Shown here: piece by piece, positions 31,754 to 39,834 of the stretch | How positions within the stretch are numbered: the stretch's first letter is position 1 | Layout of the letters: each line of letters begins with the position of its first letter | Source of the DNA: Desulfocapsa sp. | GTDB lineage: Bacteria; Desulfobacterota; Desulfobulbia; Desulfobulbales; Desulfocapsaceae | Assembly: GCA_021737265.1 (NCBI GenBank) | Contig: JAIPEF010000011.1 | Coordinates: 1-39,946, forward strand | Length of the DNA: 39,946 nt | Direction of reading: 5' to 3' | The notes under the pieces: generated by a model | What the model was told of the DNA's origin: nothing | The model's database searches: none | The model's input: the letters and a program-made list of their open reading frames with translations, nothing else | Translations under genes and position numbers: made by a program

Positions 31754-33882
31754 GCTGTTCTCCTCCTGCTCCTGCGAAGAAGCAGCAATGCGCCGACAAG
31801 CAGGAGCATCCCTATGAGCATCTGAAGTTGGGCTGGAGTTGCGGTCCGGGCAGTACCACCAAATATCTTACTCGCCTGCCAGCCCTCAGGCAGGTTGGTT
31901 TTCAGGGTGGATTGCTGCAAATCATTATCATCAGGCCGGGAGATCTGTTTTTCAACTGCAACCAGGCTGGTGTACTTGCTGAGCAGATGATGTGTCAATG
32001 CCGTGGTAAGCACTTTTTTCCGAATCTCTTCTTCCTCCACACCCAGAGCCCGAGAGTCCATAAGGGAACGAATTTTTTTCCTTGCCCAAAGTCCCGCAAT
32101 ACCGGGTCGTTCGCTTATTTTTTTGGTGTTAATTTCCTGCTGCCACACCCTGCCGCCTCTCTGGCCAGTGATCTGGAGAACATCGTTTTCCTCCGGAAGC
32201 TTCATGGATACCAGCAAAGGCTCACCCTCGTAAAGATCAGGAATGGGATCCGGATAGAGTTCCAATGACCGGCCGTCTCCTGTTTTTACGGTGATATCGA
32301 TGATAGCCGGATATTCAAGTTTTTTGAACAACTCCATCATCTTTTGCTGCACCTCGCTGCTCTTGCCGATATAGGTAAAACTGCCCCGCCCCATGGTGGC
32401 GGCCCGTGACATAAAGAAGGAATTGGGAGCAGATCCGATACCGACCGTGAACAACCTGGAATCTCCAAGACGACCAGCAATCATGGAGAGGAGCTGACTT
32501 TCATTTCCCACGCTGCCGTCTGTGAGAAAGATTACCTGTCGGATTCGGACATGATCATGCCGGCTATCAAGGGCCATATTCAGAGCAGAGGCTATCTCTG
32601 TTCCCCCATCGGCAGTAAGGGCACTAACAAAACGGATAGCCTGCTTCCGATGTGGCCCATCTGCTATTTCGGCATGAGTGAAGAGTCTGCGGGCACTTGA
32701 ATTAAACTCAATCACATTAAAACGATCACTATCATCCAGCCGGGATATGGCAAGGATCAAGGCCTGCCGCGCCTGAACAATTGAAGAACCGGCCATGGAC
32801 CCCGAGGTATCCAGGACAAAAATCAGCTCCCTGGGTGGTGGACCTCCCAGACTGCCCGCTGCAGGTGGTGTCAGCAACAGCAGCATATAGTCATCTCGCC
32901 CCTGACTCTCAGTAAACAGGGCAGCCTGCGGGCTTACCTGTTTCTCCGCCTCCCACTCGAGGACAAAGTCACGATCTGCCATGACCGTTCCATCAAATTG
33001 AATTAACTGAATTTCCTTGTTTTCATCGTCCACTGTAATTCCATGATAAAGACTTTCCACCTTGGCCACAGGGAATCCGGCAGCCAGCTCCACCTTGAGA
33101 CGAACCGGATTCAGCTGCGTTTTCAGGCCCAAGGCCACAGGTGGGGTAATTCGGGAAGCATCCGCTACCTGACCAGTATTAAACGACCAGCCGTTGCCGC
33201 TAAACTCAATATCCCCCTGTTCACCATCTCCTCTGACCGGAGCTCCGGGAATATAACGGGGGCCCACCACCAGGGGAAAGCGAAGGGAAAAAACTCCGCC
33301 ACTAAAGCTCACCACCTGCTGAAACTCAATCTCCACCCCAATCTCCTCTCCCGGTGCAATATTGGCTAGGGCTACAGTAAAGATATTGGGCCGTTCCTGG
33401 GAGAGCAGTGACGCCTTTTTGCCCTCCTTTCTCGCCTGCTCATAAACCTTTTGAGCCTTCCGTTTCTCTTTGATCTCTCCTTCAATAATCCGTGTCCCAA
33501 TCTTCATCCGCAGCTGATCCACGGCAGACTCATCGGGCAGAGGAAAAACATATATCGCCTCCTGCCACTGATTCGTACTGTTTGTAAACTGCTGACGTAC
33601 TATTGTTTTTGTGATCATACCAGTAACATACATCTCTACCTCCTGGGAAAGACGGGGCGCTGGAATATATTTCCCCTTTTCACCGCCTCCTGTAAACAGC
33701 AGCTCCCCCTGTCGCACCTCTGCAGGACGGATTTCGGTTCGCTCTCCTGGATCCGATGCAGCATGAGCATCTGCCACCATGGCCAGAAAAACAAGGCACA
33801 GCACGACTCCCACATAGAGGACAAACAGTACATTGCCAGGATCCAGGCTTCTTTTATTCTTTTCATTCATTTCATTGTTCAT
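31750..33882 (-). CDS. Dedicated sortase target protein with VIT and von Willebrand A domains
   Basis: Counting from ATG 33882 gives 710 residues: a signal/membrane segment (about 17-41), a VIT domain (about 75-205, with the Gln/Lys-rich EKRKAQKVYEQA and VFPLP), and a VWA domain starting LIFVLDTSGSM. The VWA MIDAS residues DTSGS lie at 358-362. The C terminus is the sorting region: TARTATPAQ, a membrane helix (QLQMLIGMLLLVGALLLL) and the basic tail RRSRRR. This matches the marine proteobacterial sortase target family. The ATG at 33882 follows an AAAGGAG; longer frames to 33942 have weaker starts. VIT-VWA pairs are known from inter-alpha-trypsin inhibitor heavy chains and may bind surface ligands. 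Confidence 0.92.
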   Translation of the reverse strand: MNNEMNEKNKRSLDPGNVLFVLYVGVVLCLVFLAMVADAHAASDPGERTEIRPAEVRQGELLFTGGGEKGKYIPAPRLSQEVEMYVTGMITKTIVRQQFTNSTNQWQEAIYVFPLPDESAVDQLRMKIGTRIIEGEIKEKRKAQKVYEQARKEGKKASLLSQERPNIFTVALANIAPGEEIGVEIEFQQVVSFSGGVFSLRFPLVVGPRYIPGAPVRGDGEQGDIEFSGNGWSFNTGQVADASRITPPVALGLKTQLNPVRLKVELAAGFPVAKVESLYHGITVDDENKEIQLIQFDGTVMADRDFVLEWEAEKQVSPQAALFTESQGRDDYMLLLLTPPAAGSLGGPPPRELIFVLDTSGSMAGSSIVQARQALILAISRLDDSDRFNVIEFNSSARRLFTHAEIADGPHRKQAIRFVSALTADGGTEIASALNMALDSRHDHVRIRQVIFLTDGSVGNESQLLSMIAGRLGDSRLFTVGIGSAPNSFFMSRAATMGRGSFTYIGKSSEVQQKMMELFKKLEYPAIIDITVKTGDGRSLELYPDPIPDLYEGEPLLVSMKLPEENDVLQITGQRGGRVWQQEINTKKISERPGIAGLWARKKIRSLMDSRALGVEEEEIRKKVLTTALTHHLLSKYTSLVAVEKQISRPDDNDLQQSTLKTNLPEGWQASKIFGGTARTATPAQLQMLIGMLLLVGALLLLRRSRRRTA

Positions 33883-33948
33883 GTTTCCATTCTCCTTTTC
33901 CCCGATACCTTGATCTTTTTTCATCCCTTCCCAGTAAAGCACGGGACA

Positions 33949-34013
33949 ATGACAAAGAACGAAAGCAAGGATGACAGTATGCCTATAAAAAATGACACAT
34001 TATGACAATGACT
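33949..34013. promoter_or_regulatory. ATGACA direct repeats between the sortase target and response regulator genes
   Basis: ATGACA occurs at 33949, 33971, 33992 and 34002, with ATGACT directly after the last at 34008. The start-to-start spacings of 22, 21 and 10 bases are near whole helical turns, as for OmpR/PhoB-type regulators. They lie in the divergent promoter region of the system whose regulator gene is at 34193. A TATAAA lies between two copies at 33984. A binding-site role for that regulator is inferred. Confidence 0.45.
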
Positions 34014-34052
34014 GGCCAGCCATAGTAAAAAAAAGACTTCTGTGCTAATAAA

Positions 34053-34131
34053 GATAAACTCGTAAAAACTTCGAGTTCCGATGGATAAGTATTTATGCCC
34101 GGTAGTTAGGGTGAAAATACGACGCCATCAA
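34053..34131. repeat. Short, internally deleted MITE-like repeat upstream of the response regulator
   Basis: It begins GATAAACTCGTAAAAACTTCG and ends GACGCCATCAA. It shares nearly the whole left outer arm of the copy at 38416, including GGATAAGTATTTATGCCCGG, but lacks the central hairpin; GGGTGAAAA joins directly to TACGACGCC. It lies in the leader of the response regulator gene. Confidence 0.85.
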
Positions 34132-34192
34132 TAAAAGAAAAAAGAGATTTTCCTGAAAACAAATCTCAACAACTCCCACCGAGGGAGCAGTT

Positions 34193-34891
34193 ATGCCATA
34201 TACAATCGCACTGGTTGAAGATGACGAGGCTCTGCGCTGTAACTATGCCAAGGCCCTGATGCGGGACGGGTACCAGGTAGACAGCTACAGTTCCAGGCCG
34301 GAAGCCAGTACTGCCTTCAGCCGCAGACTTCCGGATCTTGCCATCCTTGACGTGATGCTGCTGGAAGAGATGGAGGGTGGTTTTGAGCTCTGCCGGGAAC
34401 TGCGTACACTCTCTCCCACTCTGCCCATCATCTTTCTCACTGCCCGTAATTCCGACCTCGACCGCGTATCGGGACTCCGGCTTGGAGCCTGGGACTACCT
34501 CACCAAAGATACCACCACTCTCGATTTTCTCCCGGTACGTGTTTCCGCACTCTTCAAGATGCTGGAGGCCATCCTGGGAAACAATCAACGGCAGGATGAA
34601 ACTGTCATTACCCATGGCTCTGTACGCATTGAAGAGGAGCGCAAACAGGTGAGCTGGAAAGATAAGCCGGTGAGCCTGACCCTCACTGAATTTTGGATTC
34701 TCAGCTCCCTTGTCCGCCGCCCGGGTCATGTTAAATCACACGATCAGCTCATGAACGCTGCCCAGGTGATAGTGACCAACAATGCCATTGCCGCTCACGT
34801 GAGACGAATCCGGGAAAAGTTTCGGGAAACAGACCCGGAATTTGACGCCATCTGCGCAGAGTATGGTATGGGGTACCGCTGGCGTGAGTAG
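34193..34891 (+). CDS. Dedicated sortase system response regulator (OmpR type)
   Basis: The 232-residue protein has a receiver domain with acidic pocket Glu9-Asp10-Asp11, Asp53 in AILDVML, and Lys at TKDTT. The C-terminal OmpR-type winged helix includes SLTLTEFWILSSLV and AAHVRRIREKF. This is the family of response regulators tied to proteobacterial dedicated sortases, sometimes called PdsR. The ATG has GGGAG five bases upstream. It is divergent from the sortase pair and is probably co-expressed with the kinase 250 bases downstream, though a palindromic repeat separates them. Confidence 0.9.
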   Translation: MPYTIALVEDDEALRCNYAKALMRDGYQVDSYSSRPEASTAFSRRLPDLAILDVMLLEEMEGGFELCRELRTLSPTLPIIFLTARNSDLDRVSGLRLGAWDYLTKDTTTLDFLPVRVSALFKMLEAILGNNQRQDETVITHGSVRIEEERKQVSWKDKPVSLTLTEFWILSSLVRRPGHVKSHDQLMNAAQVIVTNNAIAAHVRRIREKFRETDPEFDAICAEYGMGYRWRE

Positions 34892-34989
34892 AAGTTGTAA
34901 AAATTCGCCGGCAAACTTTTCGAGGGAGAAAACCGATAACAATGAATTTCAAGGTGTTTACTTTTCCCCTTCAAAAAAAAAGTACCCTT

Positions 34990-35140
34990 CAGGGTGAAAA
35001 TTAAAACTATCATGGCTAAGTAAAAAAACTTCATATGCGAGGCGCGCGAATTTTCTCTTCTTTCAACGTACTTTAGTACGATGAAAGAATAGAAAATTCG
35101 TAGCAACGAAGTAGATGAAGAGTTTTTTCAACGCCATTAA
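34990..35140. repeat. MITE-like palindromic repeat between the response regulator and kinase genes
   Basis: The core is a strong hairpin at 35048-35099: GAATTTTCT...CGTACT-TT-AGTACG...AGAAAATTC, with only a few mismatches in 25-base arms. Flanks include GGCTAAGTAAAAAAACTTCATATGCGAGG, and the right end runs GTAGATGAAGAG...CAACGCCATTAA. The element ends next to the kinase ATG at 35143 and so occupies its ribosome-binding region. Confidence 0.9.
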
Positions 35141-35142
35141 TT

Positions 35143-37305
35143 ATGCGCATTTCTTTACGCCTCAAACTGACCCTCATCTCCCTTTTGCTCCTGCTCATCC
35201 CCCTGGTCGGTTTTCGCTTCAGTGCCATGCTCCAGGCCAACCTTCTGGCCAGTCGGGAAGATGCCCTGATGTTCACGGCAAAGGCAGTGGCCACAACCCT
35301 CAGCAATCGCCCCGGTCTTTTTGATCGTGAACTCTTTCACTCCCAGGATCAGCAACGTGATCTCTATCTCTTTAAGCTCTCCAATTCCATCCGCTTAAAC
35401 GGCAAAGCAGATGACTGGCAGCCGGAACTCCAGCAAAGTGAACAATTTGGCGCAAAACATGTGCTTGTTGCCGTTGCCCCTTATAATCCAGACTCCCTCA
35501 GCTTCCGCCACGTCCTTGGACAACGCGGGAAATACCTCTATGCCCTGTTTCTTGTCCATGACGACAAACGTGTTTATCGTCACCCCAACTCACTGCATCC
35601 GGCAAAAGCGGATCATATCCAGATAGGCATCCAGAACCAGGAGGGAGAGCTCCACCGTTACCTGCTGGCCACGGACAAAGCGGGCTGGATCAATGGCTTT
35701 CTCATGGATCCGGACCCGGACAAGATGATCCCCCTGGCCAACGAACCGCGTATCCAGGGGGTCTGGGCTGAGACCGAAGAGGGCTATATTGTTGAGATGC
35801 GGATTCCACTAAGCATGATCGGCCAGCGCTTGGCATTTGCGGTAGCGGATGTGGATGATGAAAAGAGTCGGAGAATAGAAAGTCTGATTGGCACAGCTGA
35901 CCCCGGTAGCATTGGTGAGCTTGGCTGGCTCCTTGCACCCTCAAAAAATATTGAAACCCTTCTGGAAAAACTGGATCAGCCCCATTCACGTATCCGGGTT
36001 GTTGATGACAACAGACGGGTACGCGCCCATTTCGGAAGCCTGCAGACTGAAACCATGGACGAAAACCAGGCCGAAGACAACAGTGGATTGAACGCTCTGC
36101 CAGGCTGGATCAACCGCCGGCTTGCTCCTGTGTACCGGCTGTTCACGGAAGCCTTTACCGAAAATTTTATTCCACCTGTCAATCAGGCAAAGCAACTGGA
36201 TATTCAGGGCATTGAAGAAGGGCTGGCAGGAAAATCAAGCATTACCCACTATCAACTTCCCGATGCCAGGGTAGAGGTGATGGCAGCCATTACTCCTTTA
36301 CTTGATGGAGAGAAGGTGGTTGGCGCAGTGGTGGTGGAACAGACAACCAACTCCATCCTGGCCCTGAAAAACAAGATGATAGAAGAATCCATCGGCCTGA
36401 CAGTCATGGCCTTTGTCGTGGTTGGCTTGGGCCTCCTTTTTTTTGCTTCACGCATCTCCAGCCGTATCCGACGATTGCGAAACCAGGCTGCCACCGCCAT
36501 CAGTGAAGATGGCCGGATTGTTGCCACCATTGAACAGACACGGGCAAGAGATGAGATCGGTGATCTGGCGGGAACTTTGGCCACCATGCTCGCCCAGCTA
36601 AGAGAACAGAACGAATACCGGGAAAAGATGGCAGACAACCTCGAGCATGAAATGCGTACCCCACTGGCCGGTATCTCCGCATCTTTGAAAAATCTGGAAA
36701 AAGAGATCCACACCCCCGAAAAGCAGATAAAGGAGTACATCAACTGGGCCCTCAGGGATGTACAGCGGATGGAATCTCTGCTCACCGCAATTCGAGATGC
36801 CACCAGCCTGCAGGAAGCACTGGAACACGACTTCCCCGAAGATTTCGACCTTGCGGCTGCCCTGGCCATCTGGCTGGAACGCGGCTGGCAGGCAAGTTAC
36901 CCCCATGTCAGCTTTCACTACCAGGCTCCGGAAGAATCCATTGTCATCTATGGTGATCCTGATCGCCTACGACAGATGATCGAAAAGCTCATCGACAATG
37001 CAGTTTCTTTCCACACGCCGGAAACACCTGTTACCCTGGATCTCTCAGGCGACAAAAACAGTCTGGAAATGCGAATCTGCAATCAGGGGCCGCCCATTGC
37101 GCCTGACATGCTGGGGCAGATCTTCAACTCCATGGTTTCCCTGCGCACCCAAAAAGAAACCATTCCTCACCTTGGACTTGGACTCTATATTGTCCGCACT
37201 ATTGTGGAGCATCACCAGGGAACGATCCGAGCTGAGAATGTTCAGAATGATGGGAAAACTGTCTGTTTTATCATCACCCTGCCCCGAACATCTGAAAATT
37301 GTTAA
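35143..37305 (+). CDS. Dedicated sortase system histidine kinase
   Basis: The 720-residue kinase has TM1 (about 10-28), a large periplasmic sensor (30-413) and TM2 (414-435). A HAMP-like linker, HisKA with His502 in NLEHEMRTPL, and a HATPase domain with N box MIEKLIDNAV and GLGLYIV follow. The sensor opens with SIRLNGKADDW, reminiscent of CBM9-like sugar-binding folds seen in this kinase family (PdsS). With the divergent response regulator it would control the sortase and target genes. Its ATG directly follows a palindromic repeat, and no Shine-Dalgarno is clear. No PdsO-like OmpA protein gene, a frequent partner, is in the window. Confidence 0.9.
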   Translation: MRISLRLKLTLISLLLLLIPLVGFRFSAMLQANLLASREDALMFTAKAVATTLSNRPGLFDRELFHSQDQQRDLYLFKLSNSIRLNGKADDWQPELQQSEQFGAKHVLVAVAPYNPDSLSFRHVLGQRGKYLYALFLVHDDKRVYRHPNSLHPAKADHIQIGIQNQEGELHRYLLATDKAGWINGFLMDPDPDKMIPLANEPRIQGVWAETEEGYIVEMRIPLSMIGQRLAFAVADVDDEKSRRIESLIGTADPGSIGELGWLLAPSKNIETLLEKLDQPHSRIRVVDDNRRVRAHFGSLQTETMDENQAEDNSGLNALPGWINRRLAPVYRLFTEAFTENFIPPVNQAKQLDIQGIEEGLAGKSSITHYQLPDARVEVMAAITPLLDGEKVVGAVVVEQTTNSILALKNKMIEESIGLTVMAFVVVGLGLLFFASRISSRIRRLRNQAATAISEDGRIVATIEQTRARDEIGDLAGTLATMLAQLREQNEYREKMADNLEHEMRTPLAGISASLKNLEKEIHTPEKQIKEYINWALRDVQRMESLLTAIRDATSLQEALEHDFPEDFDLAAALAIWLERGWQASYPHVSFHYQAPEESIVIYGDPDRLRQMIEKLIDNAVSFHTPETPVTLDLSGDKNSLEMRICNQGPPIAPDMLGQIFNSMVSLRTQKETIPHLGLGLYIVRTIVEHHQGTIRAENVQNDGKTVCFIITLPRTSENC

Positions 37306-37386
37306 ACCCTGACCAGGCAAACGACAATTCTCCTTTTACTTCATCTTTCTCTGTGGTATTTTCATAAGGTGGCTTTGCCTTCTCAG

Positions 37387-37409
37387 CATATCAACATATC
37401 AGCATATCA
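37387..37409. repeat. Three CATATCA repeats at 8-bp period
   Basis: CATATCA occurs at 37387, 37395 and 37403, between the kinase stop and the methyltransferase start. It could be incidental simple sequence or a binding-site array. Confidence 0.5.
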
Positions 37410-37430
37410 AAGAATTTAGGGAACCTTTTT

Positions 37431-38369
37431 ATGAACGAACTACTGTTGGAATACATTATCTGCCCCAGCTGCCTACCGGAAGAACTTTCTCTGAATTACG
37501 AGATCACTGAAAAACAGGGATCTGATATCACAACCGGCAGCCTTCTCTGTCACTCCTGCGGTTCTCTGTTTCCCATTATTGACGGCATTGCCTTCCTTGA
37601 CCCTGCAGGAACTGATGAGGTTGGCAGCCTGGACAAATATGAACAGGAGGAGGTTGTCTCCTCCCATCTCTGGACTCATTACGGAGATCTGCTTGGTGAG
37701 GACAACTGTAATGACGCCTACCCACTCTGGTCCAAAGAGATCCACCCCACATCCGGGATCGGCCTTGACCTTGGCGGGTCTGTGGGACGCTTCACCTTTG
37801 AGCTTGGCGAAAAATGTGATTTAGCGGTGGGTATTGACAGTTCTGTGGCCCTTATTCGGATGGCACGGGAATTGATGCAGTCGGGATACATCACTATTCC
37901 GCTGAAAGAAGAGGGGAAAATCCGCCGTATGGCAACAATCCATCTGCCCCGAAAATGGTTGGACTGCGAAATGGCATTTATTGTTGGTGATGTTCAGAAA
38001 ATCCCCATTCGAAAAAATACTGCATCCATCGTCAGTTCTCTGAATATTATCGATAAGATTTCCGCTCCCCGACAACACCTCCTGGAGATGAACCGGGTCA
38101 GCAAAGAGAAAGACGCCCAACTGCTGGTATCCGCTCCCTTTTCCTGGTCTAAAGCCGTGACAAAACCAAAAGAGTGGCTTGGGGGAAAACAGAGAGGACC
38201 GTATGCCGGTTTTGGTCTGAACAACATCCGAACGCTCCTCTGCACCGGGATGAACCACTTTTCTCCAATATGGAAGGAGGAAAAGAGGAGCCAGCTGTGG
38301 TGGAGAATCCGAACTCACCGCAACCATTTTGAACTCATTCGCAGTCGTTACCTGAAGGTGGAACGGTAA
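37431..38369 (+). CDS. SAM-dependent methyltransferase with N-terminal Trm112-like zinc ribbon
   Basis: The 312-residue protein starts with a four-cysteine zinc ribbon (Cys11, Cys14, Cys40, Cys43; CPSC...CHSCG) and the Trm112-like FPIIDGIAFLDP. A class I methyltransferase fold follows, with SAM motif GLDLGGSVGR (111-120), the acidic GIDSS after strand two, and GDVQKIP as the motif for the adenine pocket. The substrate is not recognised. It follows the sortase kinase by about 125 bases on the same strand, so it could belong to that locus or have its own promoter. There is no strong ribosome binding site. Confidence 0.8.
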   Translation: MNELLLEYIICPSCLPEELSLNYEITEKQGSDITTGSLLCHSCGSLFPIIDGIAFLDPAGTDEVGSLDKYEQEEVVSSHLWTHYGDLLGEDNCNDAYPLWSKEIHPTSGIGLDLGGSVGRFTFELGEKCDLAVGIDSSVALIRMARELMQSGYITIPLKEEGKIRRMATIHLPRKWLDCEMAFIVGDVQKIPIRKNTASIVSSLNIIDKISAPRQHLLEMNRVSKEKDAQLLVSAPFSWSKAVTKPKEWLGGKQRGPYAGFGLNNIRTLLCTGMNHFSPIWKEEKRSQLWWRIRTHRNHFELIRSRYLKVER

Positions 38370-38415
38370 TTTCAAAGGACCCCATTAATCCCCTCACCTG
38401 CAGCTCATCATAGCT

Positions 38416-38616
38416 GATAAACTCGTAAAAACTTCGATTTCCGATGGATAAGTATTTATGCCCGGTAGTTAGGGTGAAAAGCTTCATATTGGAGGCGTGC
38501 AATTTTTCTATCATTTCGGCGTACATACGGTACATCGTAATGATAGTGAAATTTGTAACAACGAAGTAGATGAAGAGTTTTCACCCTCAACGTCGGGTAT
38601 AAATACGACGCCATCA
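38416..38616. repeat. MITE-like palindromic repeat, longest copy
   Basis: This is the most complete copy, about 200 bases. The outer arm GATGG...GGATAAGTATTTATGCCCG pairs with CGGGTATAAATACGACGCCATC. The inner arm TAGGGTGAAAAGCTTCAT pairs with ATGAAGAGTTTTCACCCT. The centre resembles GGCGTAC...GTAC. The whole can fold into one long hairpin. It lies downstream of the methyltransferase gene. Confidence 0.9.
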
Positions 38617-39008
38617 AGAATAAAACGTTTCATTTTTTCACCTGCTGAGTGAGTTTATCGGACAGGTGACCTTTTACGTTAATAATAAATATGTTAGTTA
38701 ATTGACAAACATGGTGGTTTCTCTTTATTGTTTGTCACGGATTCAGCTATTAGTAAAAACGAGTCTTTACTATAGACAATGGAAAATCTTTATATTAAAG
38801 ATGCATAGTTGGTAAAAATTATTATGGCTAACTAGTGTCCGCCTGGAAATGGTTGAGGTTCCACCTTGCGAAATTCCCGGGAGGAAGGAAAACCGGGCGG
38901 ACAGCCATTATTAACTGGCCGTAAACATTAAACAACTACACCTGAGCAATCATTCATCATAGAGTAACGAAAAATTCAATTCCACTACAGGGTTCAGAGG
39001 TTGACAAA
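38617..39008. other. Intergenic region upstream of the secreted protein
   Basis: This AT-rich region of about 390 bases contains the 68-bp inverted-repeat element at 38836-38903 and must hold the promoter of the gene at 39009. No RNA gene or known riboswitch was recognised. Confidence 0.5.
38836..38903. repeat. 68-bp element bounded by TGTCCGCC(T/C)GG inverted repeats
   Basis: TGTCCGCCTGG at 38836-38846 and CCGGGCGGACA at 38893-38903 are inverted with one mismatch (a G-U pair in RNA). TTATGGCTA on the left and AGCCATTATTA on the right extend the symmetry with a short offset. An inner AGGT-TCC-ACCT hairpin is present. It could be a MITE or solo IS ends, or a structured leader of the gene at 39009. 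Confidence 0.55.
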
Positions 39009-39824
39009 ATGAACAGCTCCAAAACGATATTCACCATCGGACTAGCGGCAATGGGACTGGCGGCAATGGTTTCACCGGGCTACTCCCTCCTTACCGACAC
39101 ACGGGCAGACTACAGTGTTGATTGGGCAGATGTCGATGGCACAGGCGGGCGCATCAATGGCGACAACTGGATACCTCACTCAACAGCTGCCGGAGTCCCC
39201 ATCTACGATGCGGAAGGCGGCTCGAATGATTCCACTAATGGCGGCACATCTCCCCTTGGTTCCGGCGATATCGCGTCGGGATTTAATGATGTCACGAAGA
39301 TACCCACAGGTACCTGTACCTACCCTATCGCTACTCCAGATACGCAGTGCGGCACATCCCCCTCCACTTTTTATTATTTTCACATAGTGGGAACCAACGA
39401 TGGTACCGCAGCAAGCCTAATGGACGACATCCTCTTCATCCGCATGCGAGTCAACGGTGATCCAACTGCGAGTGTCGGTTTCGCTAGCGGACACTGGAAC
39501 TTTATCATTGACAGCGACCTCGACGATTACAAGGAATATTACGTCGATCTGAATGGCGGTGGACTCCTAGCGACGGGTGCCGGCAAGATTAATATTTTTT
39601 ATGAAAATAATAGTGCCAATAATTTAACAAATTCAGATGGCGCCAACAGCACCTCATGTGACGCCAGCGGTGACGGTACGGGCACTCTCGTCAACTCCTT
39701 CGTTGCCTGTAATACGGAGGGCAGTACCACTGGAGACTGCTCGTATGGCGGTGCGGACAGGTCTTTTGCGCGCGCGGTATCGATTCCCGACACCGTGGGT
39801 ACTAGTGCTGCCTATTACCCATAA
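39009..39824 (+). CDS. Secreted protein of unknown function
   Basis: The 271-residue product has a signal peptide (cleavage near GYS, residue 26). The mature protein is rich in Asp, Gly, Asn, Ser and Thr and contains FIRMRVNGDP and SGHWNFIIDSDLDDYKEYYVDLNG, a style seen in uncharacterised exported beta-rich proteins. Paired cysteines (for example CTYPIATPDTQC, SCDASG) suggest disulfides. The family is not recognised. The frame ends in YYP-stop with no C-terminal anchor, and another frame is open immediately after it. The gene may therefore be shortened by a frameshift. A GAGG lies eight bases before the ATG. Confidence 0.7.
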   Translation: MNSSKTIFTIGLAAMGLAAMVSPGYSLLTDTRADYSVDWADVDGTGGRINGDNWIPHSTAAGVPIYDAEGGSNDSTNGGTSPLGSGDIASGFNDVTKIPTGTCTYPIATPDTQCGTSPSTFYYFHIVGTNDGTAASLMDDILFIRMRVNGDPTASVGFASGHWNFIIDSDLDDYKEYYVDLNGGGLLATGAGKINIFYENNSANNLTNSDGANSTSCDASGDGTGTLVNSFVACNTEGSTTGDCSYGGADRSFARAVSIPDTVGTSAAYYP

Positions 39825-39834
39825 GTGTCACCAA

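Noticed and set aside
38836..38903. Cyclic di-GMP (GEMM) or other known riboswitch before the secreted-protein gene
   Set aside because: The conserved GEMM core is absent, and the sequence is better described as an inverted-repeat element.
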